DNA of 64,000 bases, from positions 5,542,501 through 5,606,500 of the forward strand of contig NZ_BNEA01000015.1 of assembly GCF_016860525.1 (NCBI RefSeq), written 5' to 3'. Below are positions 51,491 through 60,465 of the stretch, one piece after another. Position numbers and translations under genes: made by a program. The notes under the pieces are model-generated. The model saw nothing but the letters and a program-made list of their open reading frames with translations, had not been told where the DNA came from and did no database searches. This stretch comes from Streptomyces rubradiris. GTDB taxonomy: Bacteria > Actinomycetota > Actinomycetes > Streptomycetales > Streptomycetaceae. Positions within the stretch are counted from its first letter, which is position 1. Every line of letters begins with the position of its first letter.

Positions 51491-53932
51491 ATGACGGGAC
51501 CGGAGCCCACCCCCGCCGAGGAGGCCCGCGAGGCCGTCGTGGCGGCTGCCCTGCACGCGCTCGACCTCGACGCCAAGACCCGGCTGCTGGCCGGGCAGGA
51601 CATGTGGAGCCTGCCCGCGCTGCCCGGAATCGGCCTGGCGTCCCTGGTGATGTCGGACGGCCCGGTCGGCGTCCGGGGCGTGCGCTGGAGTGCCGACGAC
51701 CCCTCCGTGGCCCTGCCCTCGCCGACCGCGCTCGCCGCCGCCTGGGACCCGGAACTCGCCCGCCGCGCCGGGGTGCTGCTCGCCCAGGAGGCCCGCCGCA
51801 AGGGCGTCCACGTCCTGCTCGCTCCGACCGTCAACCTGCACCGCTCCCCGCTCGGCGGCCGTCACTTCGAGTGCTACAGCGAGGACCCGTACCTGACCGG
51901 GGTGATCGGCGGCGGGTATGTGCGCGGCGTCCAGTCCGGCGGGGTCGGCGCCACCGTCAAGCACTTCGTCGCCAACGACGCCGAGACCGACCGGTTCACG
52001 GTGGACAACCTGGTCTCCGAACGCGCCCTGCGCGAGCTGTACCTGGCGCCCTTCGAGGCCATCGTGCGCGGCGCCCGCCCGTGGGGCGTCATGACCGCCT
52101 ACAACTCGGTCAACGGCACGACGATGACCGAGCACCACCACCTCGTCGAGGAAGTCCTGCGCGGCGAATGGGGCTTCGACGGCGTCAACGTCTCCGACTG
52201 GACGGCCGCCCGGGACACGGTGGGCGCCGCGAACGGCGGCCTGGACATCGCCATGCCCGGCCCGCGGACCGTCTACGGCCCCGCCCTCGCCCGGGCCGTA
52301 CGGGACGGCGAGGTCGCCGAGGCCACGGTCGACGCCGCCGTTCGCCGGGTGCTGCGCCTCGCCGCCCGCGTCGGCGCCCTGGCCGGCGCCGAACCGGCCG
52401 TCACCGAACCGCCCGCGCCGGTCGACGGCGCGGCCCTGGCCCGGGAGATCGCCCGCCGCTCCTTCGTCCTGGTCCGCAACGAAAGGCGCGTCCTGCCGCT
52501 GAAGCCGGGCGGCACCGTGGCCCTGATCGGCGCCGCCGCCCGCGACGCCCGCGTCCTCGGCGGCGGCTCCGCCACCGTCTTCCCGGCCCGCACCGTCTCC
52601 CCGCTCGACGGCCTCACCGCCGCCCTCCCCGCCGGCACCCTGACGTACGACGTCGGCGCCGACCCGGTCACCGAACCGGCCCTGAACGACCCGGGGTTCA
52701 CCGTGCGGGCGGTCTGCCGGAACGCGGCCGGCGAGGTCATCGGCACCCGCTCCGTCCCCGGCGCGGCCATCCAGTGGATGGGCACCGACCTCCCCGAGGG
52801 CGTCACCCACGACACCCTGGACACCGTCGAACTGACCGGCACCTACACCCCCCGCGAGTCGGGCCGGCACACCTTCGCGGTCAAGGGCACGGGCGCCTTC
52901 ACGCTCACCGTCGGCGGGACGACGTACTACGACGACGTCCAGCGCCCGAGTCCCGACGACCCCTTCGACGCCTTCTTCGGCGCCCCCGTGCCACGCGCCG
53001 AAGCCGAACTCACCGCGGGCGAACCGGTCGAGGTCTCCCTCACCCACGCCGTCCGCCTCCCCGAGGACCTCCCGATGAAGGCCGTCGCCTTCGCGCTCGC
53101 CCACTGCGGCCCGCCGCGCGACCCGGACGAGCTGATCGCCGAGGCCGCCGAGGCCGCCCGGAACGCGGACACCGCCGTGGTCGTGGTCGCCACCACCGAG
53201 CGGGTGGAGTCCGAGGGCTTCGACCGCCGGGACCTGAGGCTCCCCGGCCGCCAGGACGACCTGGTGCACGCGGTCGCCGCCGCCAACCCGGACACCGTCG
53301 TGGTCGTCAACTCCGGCTCCCCGGTGGAACTTCCCTGGCGGGACGAGGTCGCCGCGATTCTGCTCACCTGGTTCCCCGGCCAGGAGGGCGGCACCGCCCT
53401 CGCCGACGTCCTCACCGGCACCCACGAGCCCGGCGGCCGGCTCCCCACCACCTGGGGCACCCTCGCCGACGCCCCGGTCACCCAGGTCGTCCCGGTGAAC
53501 GGCGAACTGCCCTACAGCGAGGACCTGTTCATCGGCTACCGCGCCTGGGACCGGGCCGGCCGCACCCCCACCTACCCCTTCGGCCACGGCCTCGGCTACA
53601 CCGACTGGGCCTACGAGTCGCTGGAGACCGACGGCACCACCGTCCGCGTCCGGGTCCGCAACACCGGCGAACGGCCGGGCCGGGAGGTGATCCAGCTCTA
53701 CCTCTCCCCGTCCGGGCCCGCCCCCGGCCGCCCGGCCCGCCGCCTGGCCGCCTTCGCCTCCGTCGAGGCCGGCCCCGGCGAGAGCGCCGAGGCCACCATC
53801 GAACTGCCCCGCCGCGCCTTCGAGGTGTGGGACGACACGACGAAGACGTGGGCGTGTGTGAAGGGTTCGTACGAGATCTCCGCCGGCCGCTCGATCACCG
53901 ACCGCCGGCTCACGGCACCGATTAACGTCTGA
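51491..53932 (+). CDS. GH3 beta-glycosidase with PA14-like insert
   Basis: The 813-residue protein lacks a signal peptide. The barrel has SDGPVGVRG, KHFVANDAETDRF and the nucleophile Asp236 in NVSDWTAARD. A PA14-like insert (TYTPRESGRHTFAVKGTGAFTLTV) lies in the second domain, and a fibronectin-III-like end follows (VRVRNTGERPGREVIQLYL). This layout is that of beta-glucosidases or xylosidases acting on imported oligosaccharides. GAGGAGGTA precedes the ATG. It is convergent with the second mutarotase gene. Confidence 0.92.
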   Translation: MTGPEPTPAEEAREAVVAAALHALDLDAKTRLLAGQDMWSLPALPGIGLASLVMSDGPVGVRGVRWSADDPSVALPSPTALAAAWDPELARRAGVLLAQEARRKGVHVLLAPTVNLHRSPLGGRHFECYSEDPYLTGVIGGGYVRGVQSGGVGATVKHFVANDAETDRFTVDNLVSERALRELYLAPFEAIVRGARPWGVMTAYNSVNGTTMTEHHHLVEEVLRGEWGFDGVNVSDWTAARDTVGAANGGLDIAMPGPRTVYGPALARAVRDGEVAEATVDAAVRRVLRLAARVGALAGAEPAVTEPPAPVDGAALAREIARRSFVLVRNERRVLPLKPGGTVALIGAAARDARVLGGGSATVFPARTVSPLDGLTAALPAGTLTYDVGADPVTEPALNDPGFTVRAVCRNAAGEVIGTRSVPGAAIQWMGTDLPEGVTHDTLDTVELTGTYTPRESGRHTFAVKGTGAFTLTVGGTTYYDDVQRPSPDDPFDAFFGAPVPRAEAELTAGEPVEVSLTHAVRLPEDLPMKAVAFALAHCGPPRDPDELIAEAAEAARNADTAVVVVATTERVESEGFDRRDLRLPGRQDDLVHAVAAANPDTVVVVNSGSPVELPWRDEVAAILLTWFPGQEGGTALADVLTGTHEPGGRLPTTWGTLADAPVTQVVPVNGELPYSEDLFIGYRAWDRAGRTPTYPFGHGLGYTDWAYESLETDGTTVRVRVRNTGERPGREVIQLYLSPSGPAPGRPARRLAAFASVEAGPGESAEATIELPRRAFEVWDDTTKTWACVKGSYEISAGRSITDRRLTAPINV

Positions 53933-53975
53933 TCCGGGACACTCCCCGCACACCGCGGACGAAGCCCCCACGAAC

Positions 53976-54011
53976 AGCCCCGGTCCGGGACCTGACCCCT
54001 GGACCGGGGCT
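53976..54011. terminator. 11-bp stem hairpin between convergent genes
   Basis: AGCCCCGGTCC (53976-53986) pairs with GGACCGGGGCT (54001-54011) over a 14-nt loop. It lies between the GH3 and mutarotase stops. Confidence 0.7.
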
Positions 54012-54019
54012 CACCGCCG

Positions 54020-55000
54020 TCAGCCGCGCACCCCGAAGCCGTACACCGTCTCCGAGCGGTAGACCTCGCCGGGACGCAGGACCGTGGCGGGAAAGTCCGG
54101 GCGGTTGGGGGAGTCCGGGAAGTGCTGCGTCTCCAGGGCGGTGCCGGCGTTCGGGGCGAACGGGCCGGACAGGTGGTCGCCGGTGTAGAGCTGGAGGCCC
54201 GGCTCGGTCGTCGACACCGTCAGGGTGCGGCCGGAGCCGGGGTCGTAGAGCTCCGCGACCTCCTCGGCCGCCCCGGTCACGCCCTTGTCCAGCACGAAGT
54301 TGTGGTCGTATCCGGAGCCAGTCGGGCGCGGCGCCCGGAAGTCCAGGCGGGAGCCCGACACATCGGCCGGCGCCCCCACCGGGATCAGGTCCGCGTCCAC
54401 CGGCGTGTACCGGGACGCGGCCAGCCGCAGCTCGTGCCCGCCCGTGGCACCGGAACCCGCGCCGCCCAGGTTCCAGTACGTGTGGTTGGTCAGGTTCACG
54501 ACTGTCGGCGCGTCGGTGACCGCCTCGTAGCCGATCCGCAGCGCCCCCGACGCCGTCAGCGTGTACGTCACCGTCACCGCCAGCCGCCCCGGGAACCCCT
54601 CCTCGCCGTCGGGGCTGACCCGGCTCAGCCGCAGCCCGTGCTGCACCGGAGTCACCTCCCACACGTGCTTGTCGAAGCCCCGCTTGCCGCCGTGCAGCGA
54701 GTTGGCGCCCTCGTTGCGCGTCACCTCATGCGTCCGGCCGTCCAGGGGGAACCGGCCGCCCGCGATCCGGTTGGCGTACCGGCCGATCACCGCGCCCAGG
54801 TACGGCTCCGGATGCCGCAGATAGCCGTCCAGGTCCGCGAAGCCCAGCACCACGTCCGCCGTCCGCCCCGACCGGTCCGGGACCTCGGCCGACTGCACGA
54901 TCCCGCCGTACGACAGCACCCGCACCCGCACCCCGCCGCGCTCCAGCGTCCACCGGTGCACGGCAGTGCCGTCGGAAAGTGCGCCGAAAAGTTCGCTCAT
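54020..55000 (-). CDS. Aldose 1-epimerase (cytosolic mutarotase)
   Basis: The 326-residue protein is paralogous to the exported mutarotase at 38.4 kb but starts directly at ELFGALSDGTAVHRWTLERGG without a signal. It keeps NSLHGGKRGFDKHVW, NLTNHTYWNLGG and LETQHFPDSPNRPDFP. It acts on free sugars in the cell, perhaps after the convergent GH3 enzyme. The SGNH gene ends 15 nt upstream, so the two may be cotranscribed. Confidence 0.92.
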   Translation of the reverse strand: MSELFGALSDGTAVHRWTLERGGVRVRVLSYGGIVQSAEVPDRSGRTADVVLGFADLDGYLRHPEPYLGAVIGRYANRIAGGRFPLDGRTHEVTRNEGANSLHGGKRGFDKHVWEVTPVQHGLRLSRVSPDGEEGFPGRLAVTVTYTLTASGALRIGYEAVTDAPTVVNLTNHTYWNLGGAGSGATGGHELRLAASRYTPVDADLIPVGAPADVSGSRLDFRAPRPTGSGYDHNFVLDKGVTGAAEEVAELYDPGSGRTLTVSTTEPGLQLYTGDHLSGPFAPNAGTALETQHFPDSPNRPDFPATVLRPGEVYRSETVYGFGVRG

Positions 55001-55015
55001 GTGGGAAACCCTAGG

Positions 55016-55897
55016 TCACGGGCTCTTCGCGGTGACCTTCCGGTACGCGATCTCCGCGAGCCGGGCCTGCCCGTCCTTGCTGGGGTGGAACCAGTCCCAG
55101 TGGCTCAGCTGGTCCGTGCCGAAGCGGAAGTCGTACACCGCGCCCCCGTCGAAGCGGCAGCGGCGGTCCTTCGCGCAGACCTCCCGGAGCACCTTGTTGT
55201 ACTCCACCACCCGCCGCTGCACGGATTCCCGGCGCAGCGTCGCCGCGCTGGTCAGATCGTCCGCGTCGCCCAGCATCGACGGGCAGATGCCCAGCTTCCA
55301 CACCTGCCTGCCCAGCACGTTCGTCCGGCCCTCGGACCACAGCCGCATCAGGTTCGGCACGCTCGACACGTACACCTGCGTCTTCGGCAGCGCCGAGCGC
55401 AGCGTGCGCATCGCCTCCTCGAAGCCCGCGCGGAACTCGGCCACCGGCGTCATCGCCGACGCCGTGGTCCGGCAGGCGTCGTTCCCGCCGGCCATCACCG
55501 TCACCAACTCCGGGCGGCGGGCCACCGCCTGCGCCATCTGCCCCGGCAGGTCCGCCATCCGGGCCCCGGTCACCGCGTAGTTCCAGCTGCGCTCCGCCGC
55601 TCCCGCGACCCCCAGCAGCCGCACCGCCAGACTCTCCACCGCCGCGTCGCTGCCCGTCGCCCAGGACGCCTCCGGACAGTCCGACAGCACCGTGCACGCG
55701 TCGAAGCCGCGGGTGATGGAATCGCCCACCGCCGCGATCGAGTCCGGGCTGGTGTCCCACAGCGGGGGCCGGGCCGCGCGCGCCTTCGTGCCCTCCGCCG
55801 CCGGCGAACCGTCCCCGCCCTGGCATCCGGCGACCCCCAGCACCGTGGCCGCCACGACGGCGAAAGCGGCTCGCACACGGTGGCTTCGCTTCCGCAT
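55016..55897 (-). CDS. SGNH/GDSL-type esterase lipoprotein
   Basis: The 293-residue protein has a lipoprotein signal ending VAGC (Cys25). The SGNH blocks are present: AVGDSIT with Ser60, the Asn in MAGGNDAC, and WDWFHPSKDG with the Asp/His pair. It should hydrolyse an ester at the outer face of the membrane. Six or more cysteines in the mature part suggest disulphides. GAGGGGAACAGCAGGG precedes the ATG. Substrate is unknown. Confidence 0.88.
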   Translation of the reverse strand: MRKRSHRVRAAFAVVAATVLGVAGCQGGDGSPAAEGTKARAARPPLWDTSPDSIAAVGDSITRGFDACTVLSDCPEASWATGSDAAVESLAVRLLGVAGAAERSWNYAVTGARMADLPGQMAQAVARRPELVTVMAGGNDACRTTASAMTPVAEFRAGFEEAMRTLRSALPKTQVYVSSVPNLMRLWSEGRTNVLGRQVWKLGICPSMLGDADDLTSAATLRRESVQRRVVEYNKVLREVCAKDRRCRFDGGAVYDFRFGTDQLSHWDWFHPSKDGQARLAEIAYRKVTAKSP

Positions 55898-56153
55898 CCC
55901 TGCTGTTCCCCTCGCTCGACGGCCCGGTGCTCCCCCTAGGACAACGACTGAGGGTTCCCGGTCCGGCACCCGGGGAACGGCCGGCCCCCGTACAAGCGTC
56001 CCCCTGGGTGAATGGCGGCGTTTTCCTGGCGCCGGGACCGACGGTACGTCACACTCCTTGCCCCGTCGCAAGGTAGCCTCGCCATCAACGCGGCCGTCGT
56101 GCCACTGCCGCCCAGCCAGTCCGCAAGATGTCCCGCTCTGCCCGGAGGTTCCG
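55898..56153. promoter_or_regulatory. Divergent intergenic region (SGNH / DUF3145)
   Basis: This 256-bp gap separates divergent genes. It contains AT-richer stretches (aatggcggcgttttcctg near 56011) but no clear -35/-10 or operator. No further gene was seen. Confidence 0.35.
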
Positions 56154-56648
56154 GTGACGACACGTGGAGTTCTGTACGTGCACTCCGCGCCGCGCGCGCT
56201 CTGCCCGCACGTCGAGTGGGCCATCGCCGGGGTGCTCGGCACGCGCGTCAGCCTCGACTGGATCCGGCAGCCCGCGTCCCCCGGCACCTGGCGCTCGGAG
56301 TTCTCCTGGCAGGGCCAGGCCGGCACGGCCTCCAAGCTCGCGTCCGCGCTGCGCGGCTGGCACCTGCTGCGGTTCGAGGTCACCGCCGAACCCTGCCCGA
56401 CCGCCGAGGGCGAGCGCTACAGCTGCACCCCCGACCTCGGCATCTTCCACGCCGTCACCGGCCTCCACGGCGACATCCTGATCCCCGAGGACCGCCTGCG
56501 CGCCGCCCTGACCCGCTCCCAGCGCGGCGAGAGCGACCTGGAGGCCGAGATCGCCAAACTCCTCGGCAAGCCCTGGGACGACGAACTGGAGCCGTTCCGG
56601 TACGCGGGCGAGGGCGCCCCGGTCCGCTGGCTGCACCAGGTGGTGTAG
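56154..56648 (+). CDS. DUF3145 family protein
   Basis: This 164-residue protein starts VTTRGVLYVHSAPRALCPHVEWAI and contains WRSEFSWQGQAGTASKLASAL and EPFRYAGEGAPVRWLHQVV, which is the actinobacterial DUF3145 pattern. CGGAGG precedes the GTG. It lies next to the fatty acid synthase genes on the opposite strand. It is soluble and of unknown function. Confidence 0.9.
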   Translation: MTTRGVLYVHSAPRALCPHVEWAIAGVLGTRVSLDWIRQPASPGTWRSEFSWQGQAGTASKLASALRGWHLLRFEVTAEPCPTAEGERYSCTPDLGIFHAVTGLHGDILIPEDRLRAALTRSQRGESDLEAEIAKLLGKPWDDELEPFRYAGEGAPVRWLHQVV

Positions 56649-56653
56649 AGCGG

Positions 56654-56687
56654 ATGGCCCGGTCTCCACTCCAGGAGACCGGGCCAT
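56654..56687. terminator. 14-bp perfect stem, bidirectional terminator
   Basis: ATGGCCCGGTCTCC and its inverse pair with a 6-nt loop (ACTCCA). It lies 5 nt after the DUF3145 stop and 16 nt before the fabF stop on the other strand. Confidence 0.85.
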
Positions 56688-56703
56688 TCAAGCGCTACGG
56701 AAC

Positions 56704-57966
56704 TCAGACCGTACGGAACGCCAGCACCACGTTGTGCCCGCCGAACCCGAACGAGTCGTTCAGCGCGGCGATCCGGCCCTCCGGCAGCGCCCGCGCCTCA
56801 CCGTTCACGATGTCCGCGTTGACCTCGGGGTCCAGGTTGTCCAGGTTGATCGTCGGCGGCGCCGTGCGCTTCACCAGCGCCAGGATCGACGCGACGGTCT
56901 CCACACCGCCCGCGCCGCCGAGCAGATGACCGGTCATCGACTTGGTCGCGGAGATCGCCATGTGGTCGACGTCGTCGCCGAACACCTTCCGCAGCGCCTT
57001 GATCTCGGCCACGTCGCCCTGCGGCGTGGACGTGGCGTGCGCGTTGACGTGCACGATCTCGGCCGGCTTCAGGTCGGTGTTGTCCAGCAGGTTCTGCAGC
57101 GCGTGCGCGATCCCGTTGCCGGACGGCTCCGGCTGCGTGATGTGGTGGGCGTCGGCGGAGATGCCCTGTCCGACCGCCTCGGCGTAGATCCGGGCACCGC
57201 GGGCCTTCGCGTGCTCCTCGGACTCCAGGACGATCACACCGGCGCCCTCGCCGAGCACGAAGCCGTCGCGGCCGGCGTCGTAGGGACGCGAGGCGCCCTG
57301 CGGGTCGTCGTTGTTCTTGGACATCGCCATCATGTTGCCGAACGCGGCGATCGGCAGCGGGTGGATGGCGGCCTCGGTACCACCGGCCACGACCACGTCC
57401 GCACGCCCGGTGCGGATCATCTCGATCGCGTACCCGATGGCCTCCGCGCCCGAGGCGCAGGCCGAGACGGGGGTGTGCACACCGGCGCGGGCACCCAGCT
57501 CGATCCCGACGTTGGCCGCCGGGGAGTTGGGCATCAGCATCGGCACGGTGTGCGGGGAGACGCGGCGTACGCCCTTCTCCTTGAGTACGTCGTACTGGTC
57601 CAGCAAGGTCGTCACGCCGCCGATGCCGGAGGCGATGACCGCTCCGAGACGGTCGGGGTTCACGGAGGAGTCCACCCCGGCCTTGGCGGTGAAACCGGCG
57701 TCCTTCCATGCCTGCTGAGCGGCGATCAGCGCGAACTGCGCGGACCGGTCCAGCTTGCGGGCCTGCGGCCGGGGGATGATCTCGCCCGGCTCCACGGCGA
57801 TCTGCGCGGCGATGCGGACCGGCATGTCCGCCGCCCACTCCTGCTCCAGCAGTCTGACACCGGACGTGCCGGCGACCAGGGCCTCCCAGGTCGAGGCTGC
57901 GTCGCCACCCAGCGGTGTGGTTGCGCCGATACCGGTGACGACCACGGTGCGATTGGTCGGGCTCAC
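56704..57966 (-). CDS. fabF: Beta-ketoacyl-ACP synthase II
   Basis: The 420-residue condensing enzyme extends acyl-ACP with malonyl-ACP. The catalytic triad is Cys170 in SACASGAEA, His310 in NAHATSTPQGD and His347 in TGHLLGGAG. Acyl-pocket and GFGGHN C-terminal motifs are present. It is the last gene of the fab operon, 110 bp after acpP. Streptomyces mutants lacking this gene are known to be hard to obtain, since this is the primary type II system. Confidence 0.97.
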   Translation of the reverse strand: MSPTNRTVVVTGIGATTPLGGDAASTWEALVAGTSGVRLLEQEWAADMPVRIAAQIAVEPGEIIPRPQARKLDRSAQFALIAAQQAWKDAGFTAKAGVDSSVNPDRLGAVIASGIGGVTTLLDQYDVLKEKGVRRVSPHTVPMLMPNSPAANVGIELGARAGVHTPVSACASGAEAIGYAIEMIRTGRADVVVAGGTEAAIHPLPIAAFGNMMAMSKNNDDPQGASRPYDAGRDGFVLGEGAGVIVLESEEHAKARGARIYAEAVGQGISADAHHITQPEPSGNGIAHALQNLLDNTDLKPAEIVHVNAHATSTPQGDVAEIKALRKVFGDDVDHMAISATKSMTGHLLGGAGGVETVASILALVKRTAPPTINLDNLDPEVNADIVNGEARALPEGRIAALNDSFGFGGHNVVLAFRTV

Positions 57967-58076
57967 GGGAATTCTTTCTCCAACGGATACGGGGGAGGAC
58001 TACCCCCGCCGGTGCGGGGATTACGGCGCCACCGCCGGGTGGCGGGGCCTTGCTACACGCGGCCTACGCGGTGGCC

Positions 58077-58325
58077 TCAGGCCTGGTGCTTGAGGATGTA
58101 GTCGGTGGCGTCGCCGACGGTCTTGAGGTTCTTGACGTCGTCGTCCGGGATCTTCACGTCGAAGCGCTCCTCGGCGGCGACGACGACCTCGACCATGGAC
58201 AGCGAGTCGACGTCCAGGTCGTCGGTGAAGGACTTGTCCAGCTTGACGTCCTCGACCGGAATCCCGGCGATCTCGTTCACGATCTCGGCGAGACCGGCGA
58301 CGATCTCTTCCTGAGTGGCGGCCAT
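58077..58325 (-). CDS. acpP: Acyl carrier protein of fatty acid synthesis
   Basis: The 82-residue acidic helical protein has the phosphopantetheine site Ser41 in DVDSLSMVE. It carries acyl chains between FabD, FabH and FabF. It lies between fabH and fabF, with about 80 and 110 bp gaps. No second carrier protein gene is present in the window. Confidence 0.97.
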   Translation of the reverse strand: MAATQEEIVAGLAEIVNEIAGIPVEDVKLDKSFTDDLDVDSLSMVEVVVAAEERFDVKIPDDDVKNLKTVGDATDYILKHQA

Positions 58326-58405
58326 GTCAGGCGCTCCTTCTTGATATTCCAGACGGTTAATGGCATTTGCATCCGAACCGGACCGGGTGATCCGGCACGG
58401 AGTGT

Positions 58406-59437
58406 CTAGGGGAGGGTAACGACCGTGGCGGCGTAGACGAGACCCGCCCCGAATCCGATGACGAGCGCGGTGTCGCCGCTCTTCGCCTCCCCGGTGGCCA
58501 GGAGCCGCTCCATCGCGAGCGGGATCGAGGCGGCCGAGGTGTTGCCGGTGGTGCGGATGTCACGGGCGACCGTGACGTGCTCCGGCAGCTTCAGTGTCTT
58601 CACCATCGAGTCGATGATCCGCACATTGGCCTGGTGCGGGATGAAGACGTCCAGGTCGTCCGCGGTGATTCCGGCCGCGTCCAGCGCCTGCTGGGCGACC
58701 TTCGCCATCTCGAACACGGCCCAGCGGAACACCGCCTGGCCCTCCTGCGTGATCGCAGGGAACTTGATGTTGCCCTCGCTGTCGACGGGCAGCTGGGTGA
58801 GGTCGCCGACCCGGAACCGGTCCCAGGGGACGGTCTGCTTGATCGTGTCGGCCTTGTCGCCCTCGGAACCCCACACGGTCGGGCCGATGGCCGGCTCCTG
58901 CGAGGGGCCCACGACGACCGCGCCGGCGCCGTCACCGAACAGGAAGGCGGTGGCCCGGTCCTCCAGGTCGGTGAGGTCGCTCAGCCGCTCCACGCCGATC
59001 ACCAGCACGTACTCGGCGGAACCTTCCACCACCATGCCCTTGGCCAGGGTGAGGCCGTAGCCGAAGCCCGCGCAGCCGGCCGAGATGTCGAAGGCGGCGG
59101 CCTTGGCGGTGCCGAGCTGGTCGGCGATCTCGGTGGCGATGGCCGGGGTCTGGCTGAAGTGCGAGACGGTCGAGACGACCACCGCGCCGATCCGCTCGGC
59201 GTCGATGCCGGCGTCCGCGATCGCCTTGCCGGAGGCCTCGATGGCCATCGCGGCCACGGTCTCCTCGGGACCGGCCCAGTGCCGGGTCTCGATGCCGGAG
59301 CGGGAGCGGATCCACTCGTCGGACGAGTCGATCTTCTCCAGGATCACCTCGTTCGGCACCACCCGGGTCGGCCGGTAGCCGCCGACGCCGAGGATGCGCG
59401 CGTACGGGGCGCCCTTGCTGGGCTTGATCTTCGCCAT
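58406..59437 (-). CDS. fabH: Beta-ketoacyl-ACP synthase III
   Basis: The 343-residue enzyme starts chains by joining acyl-CoA with malonyl-ACP. The triad is Cys122 in ISAGCAGFGYG, His268 in IPHQANVR and Asn299 in TTGNTSAASIP. In Streptomyces it uses branched acyl-CoA starters. It begins 12 nt after the fabD stop. Confidence 0.97.
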   Translation of the reverse strand: MAKIKPSKGAPYARILGVGGYRPTRVVPNEVILEKIDSSDEWIRSRSGIETRHWAGPEETVAAMAIEASGKAIADAGIDAERIGAVVVSTVSHFSQTPAIATEIADQLGTAKAAAFDISAGCAGFGYGLTLAKGMVVEGSAEYVLVIGVERLSDLTDLEDRATAFLFGDGAGAVVVGPSQEPAIGPTVWGSEGDKADTIKQTVPWDRFRVGDLTQLPVDSEGNIKFPAITQEGQAVFRWAVFEMAKVAQQALDAAGITADDLDVFIPHQANVRIIDSMVKTLKLPEHVTVARDIRTTGNTSAASIPLAMERLLATGEAKSGDTALVIGFGAGLVYAATVVTLP

Positions 59438-59449
59438 GTACGGCTCTCC

Positions 59450-60376
59450 TTAGGCGCCGGCGTGCTCTGCGAGCAGAGCCCGGGCCGCTTCCAGGTCGTC
59501 GGGGGTCTTCAGGGCCAGCGTCTTGACGCCGGGCAGGGCCCGCTTGGCCAGGCCGGTCAGGGTGCCGCCCGGGCACACCTCGACGAGCGCGGTGACGCCC
59601 AGCTCCTTGAAGGTCTCCATGCACAGGTCCCAGCGGACCGGGTTGGCGACCTGGCCGACCAGCCGCTGGAGCACCTCGGCGCCCGAGGCGACGGCCCGGC
59701 CGTCCTTGTTGGAGACGTAGGTCACCTTCGGGTCGGCCGGCGACAGCTTGGCCGCGGCCTCCTCCAGGGCCGTCACGGCCGGGGCCATGTGGTGGGTGTG
59801 GAAGGCGCCGGCCACCTTCAGCGCGACGACCTTGCGGACGCCCTCGGGCTTGTCCTCGTTCAGCGTGGCCAGCTGCTCCAGCGTGCCCGCGGCGACGATC
59901 TGGCCCGCGCCGTTGATGTTCGCCGGGGTCAGGCCCAGCTTCTCCAGGTGCGGCAGGGTCACCTCGGGGTCGCCGCCGAGCAGCGCCGACATGCCGGTCT
60001 CGGTGACGGCGGCGGCGTCGGCCATGGCCAGGCCGCGGGTGCGGACCAGGCCGAGGGCGGCCGTGTCGTCCAGGACGCCGGCGAAGGCGGCGGCGGTGAT
60101 CTCGCCGACGCTGTGGCCCGCGACCGCGCCCGGCGCGATGTCGGAGATGTCACCCAGTGCCGCGGCGGACAGCAGCCCGGCGGCGACCAGCAGCGGCTGC
60201 GCCACGGCGGTGTCGCGGATGGCGTCGGCGTCGGCCTGGGTGCCGTAGTGGACGAGGTCCAGTCCGAGGGCGTCCGACCAGGCCGCCACGCGGTCCGCGG
60301 CACCGGGCAGGTCGAGCCAGGGGGTCAGGAAGCCGGGCGTCTGGGCGCCCTGGCCGGGAGCGACGAGTACGAGCAC
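59450..60376 (-). CDS. fabD: Malonyl-CoA:ACP malonyltransferase
   Basis: The 308-residue enzyme loads malonyl units on ACP. The nucleophile is Ser89 in AGHSVGEITAA, and GQGAQTPGF at the start is the glycine-rich loop. It is the first gene of the operon. The GTG at 60376 gives the usual N-terminus (LVLVAPGQGAQ); a GTG two codons earlier, at 60382, is also possible. FasR is encoded directly upstream, and an inverted repeat in the gap is its likely site. Malonyl-CoA from matB or the carboxyltransferase at 11-14 kb would feed this enzyme. Confidence 0.95.
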   Translation of the reverse strand: MLVLVAPGQGAQTPGFLTPWLDLPGAADRVAAWSDALGLDLVHYGTQADADAIRDTAVAQPLLVAAGLLSAAALGDISDIAPGAVAGHSVGEITAAAFAGVLDDTAALGLVRTRGLAMADAAAVTETGMSALLGGDPEVTLPHLEKLGLTPANINGAGQIVAAGTLEQLATLNEDKPEGVRKVVALKVAGAFHTHHMAPAVTALEEAAAKLSPADPKVTYVSNKDGRAVASGAEVLQRLVGQVANPVRWDLCMETFKELGVTALVEVCPGGTLTGLAKRALPGVKTLALKTPDDLEAARALLAEHAGA

Positions 60377-60442
60377 TCTCACACTCTCTCTTGGGGTGGG
60401 CGGGGGCCGCCCGTGGGGACAGGGACGAAGAACACGTAGGGC

Positions 60443-60463
60443 TTTTGTGGAGCCTCGACAAAA
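60443..60463. promoter_or_regulatory. Candidate FasR operator upstream of fabD
   Basis: TTTTGT (60443-60448) and ACAAAA (60458-60463) form a perfect inverted pair with a 9-nt spacer (GGAGCCTCG). It is the only A/T-rich stretch in this gap and lies about 67 nt upstream of the fabD start. FasR is known to bind the fabD promoter in S. coelicolor. Assigning this repeat as its site is inference. Confidence 0.65.
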
Positions 60464-60465
60464 CC

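Noticed and set aside
57726..58101. Small frames near the fabF-acpP gap
   Set aside because: They are short, Arg/Ser-rich and overlap the well-supported fab genes or untranslated gaps without ribosome sites.
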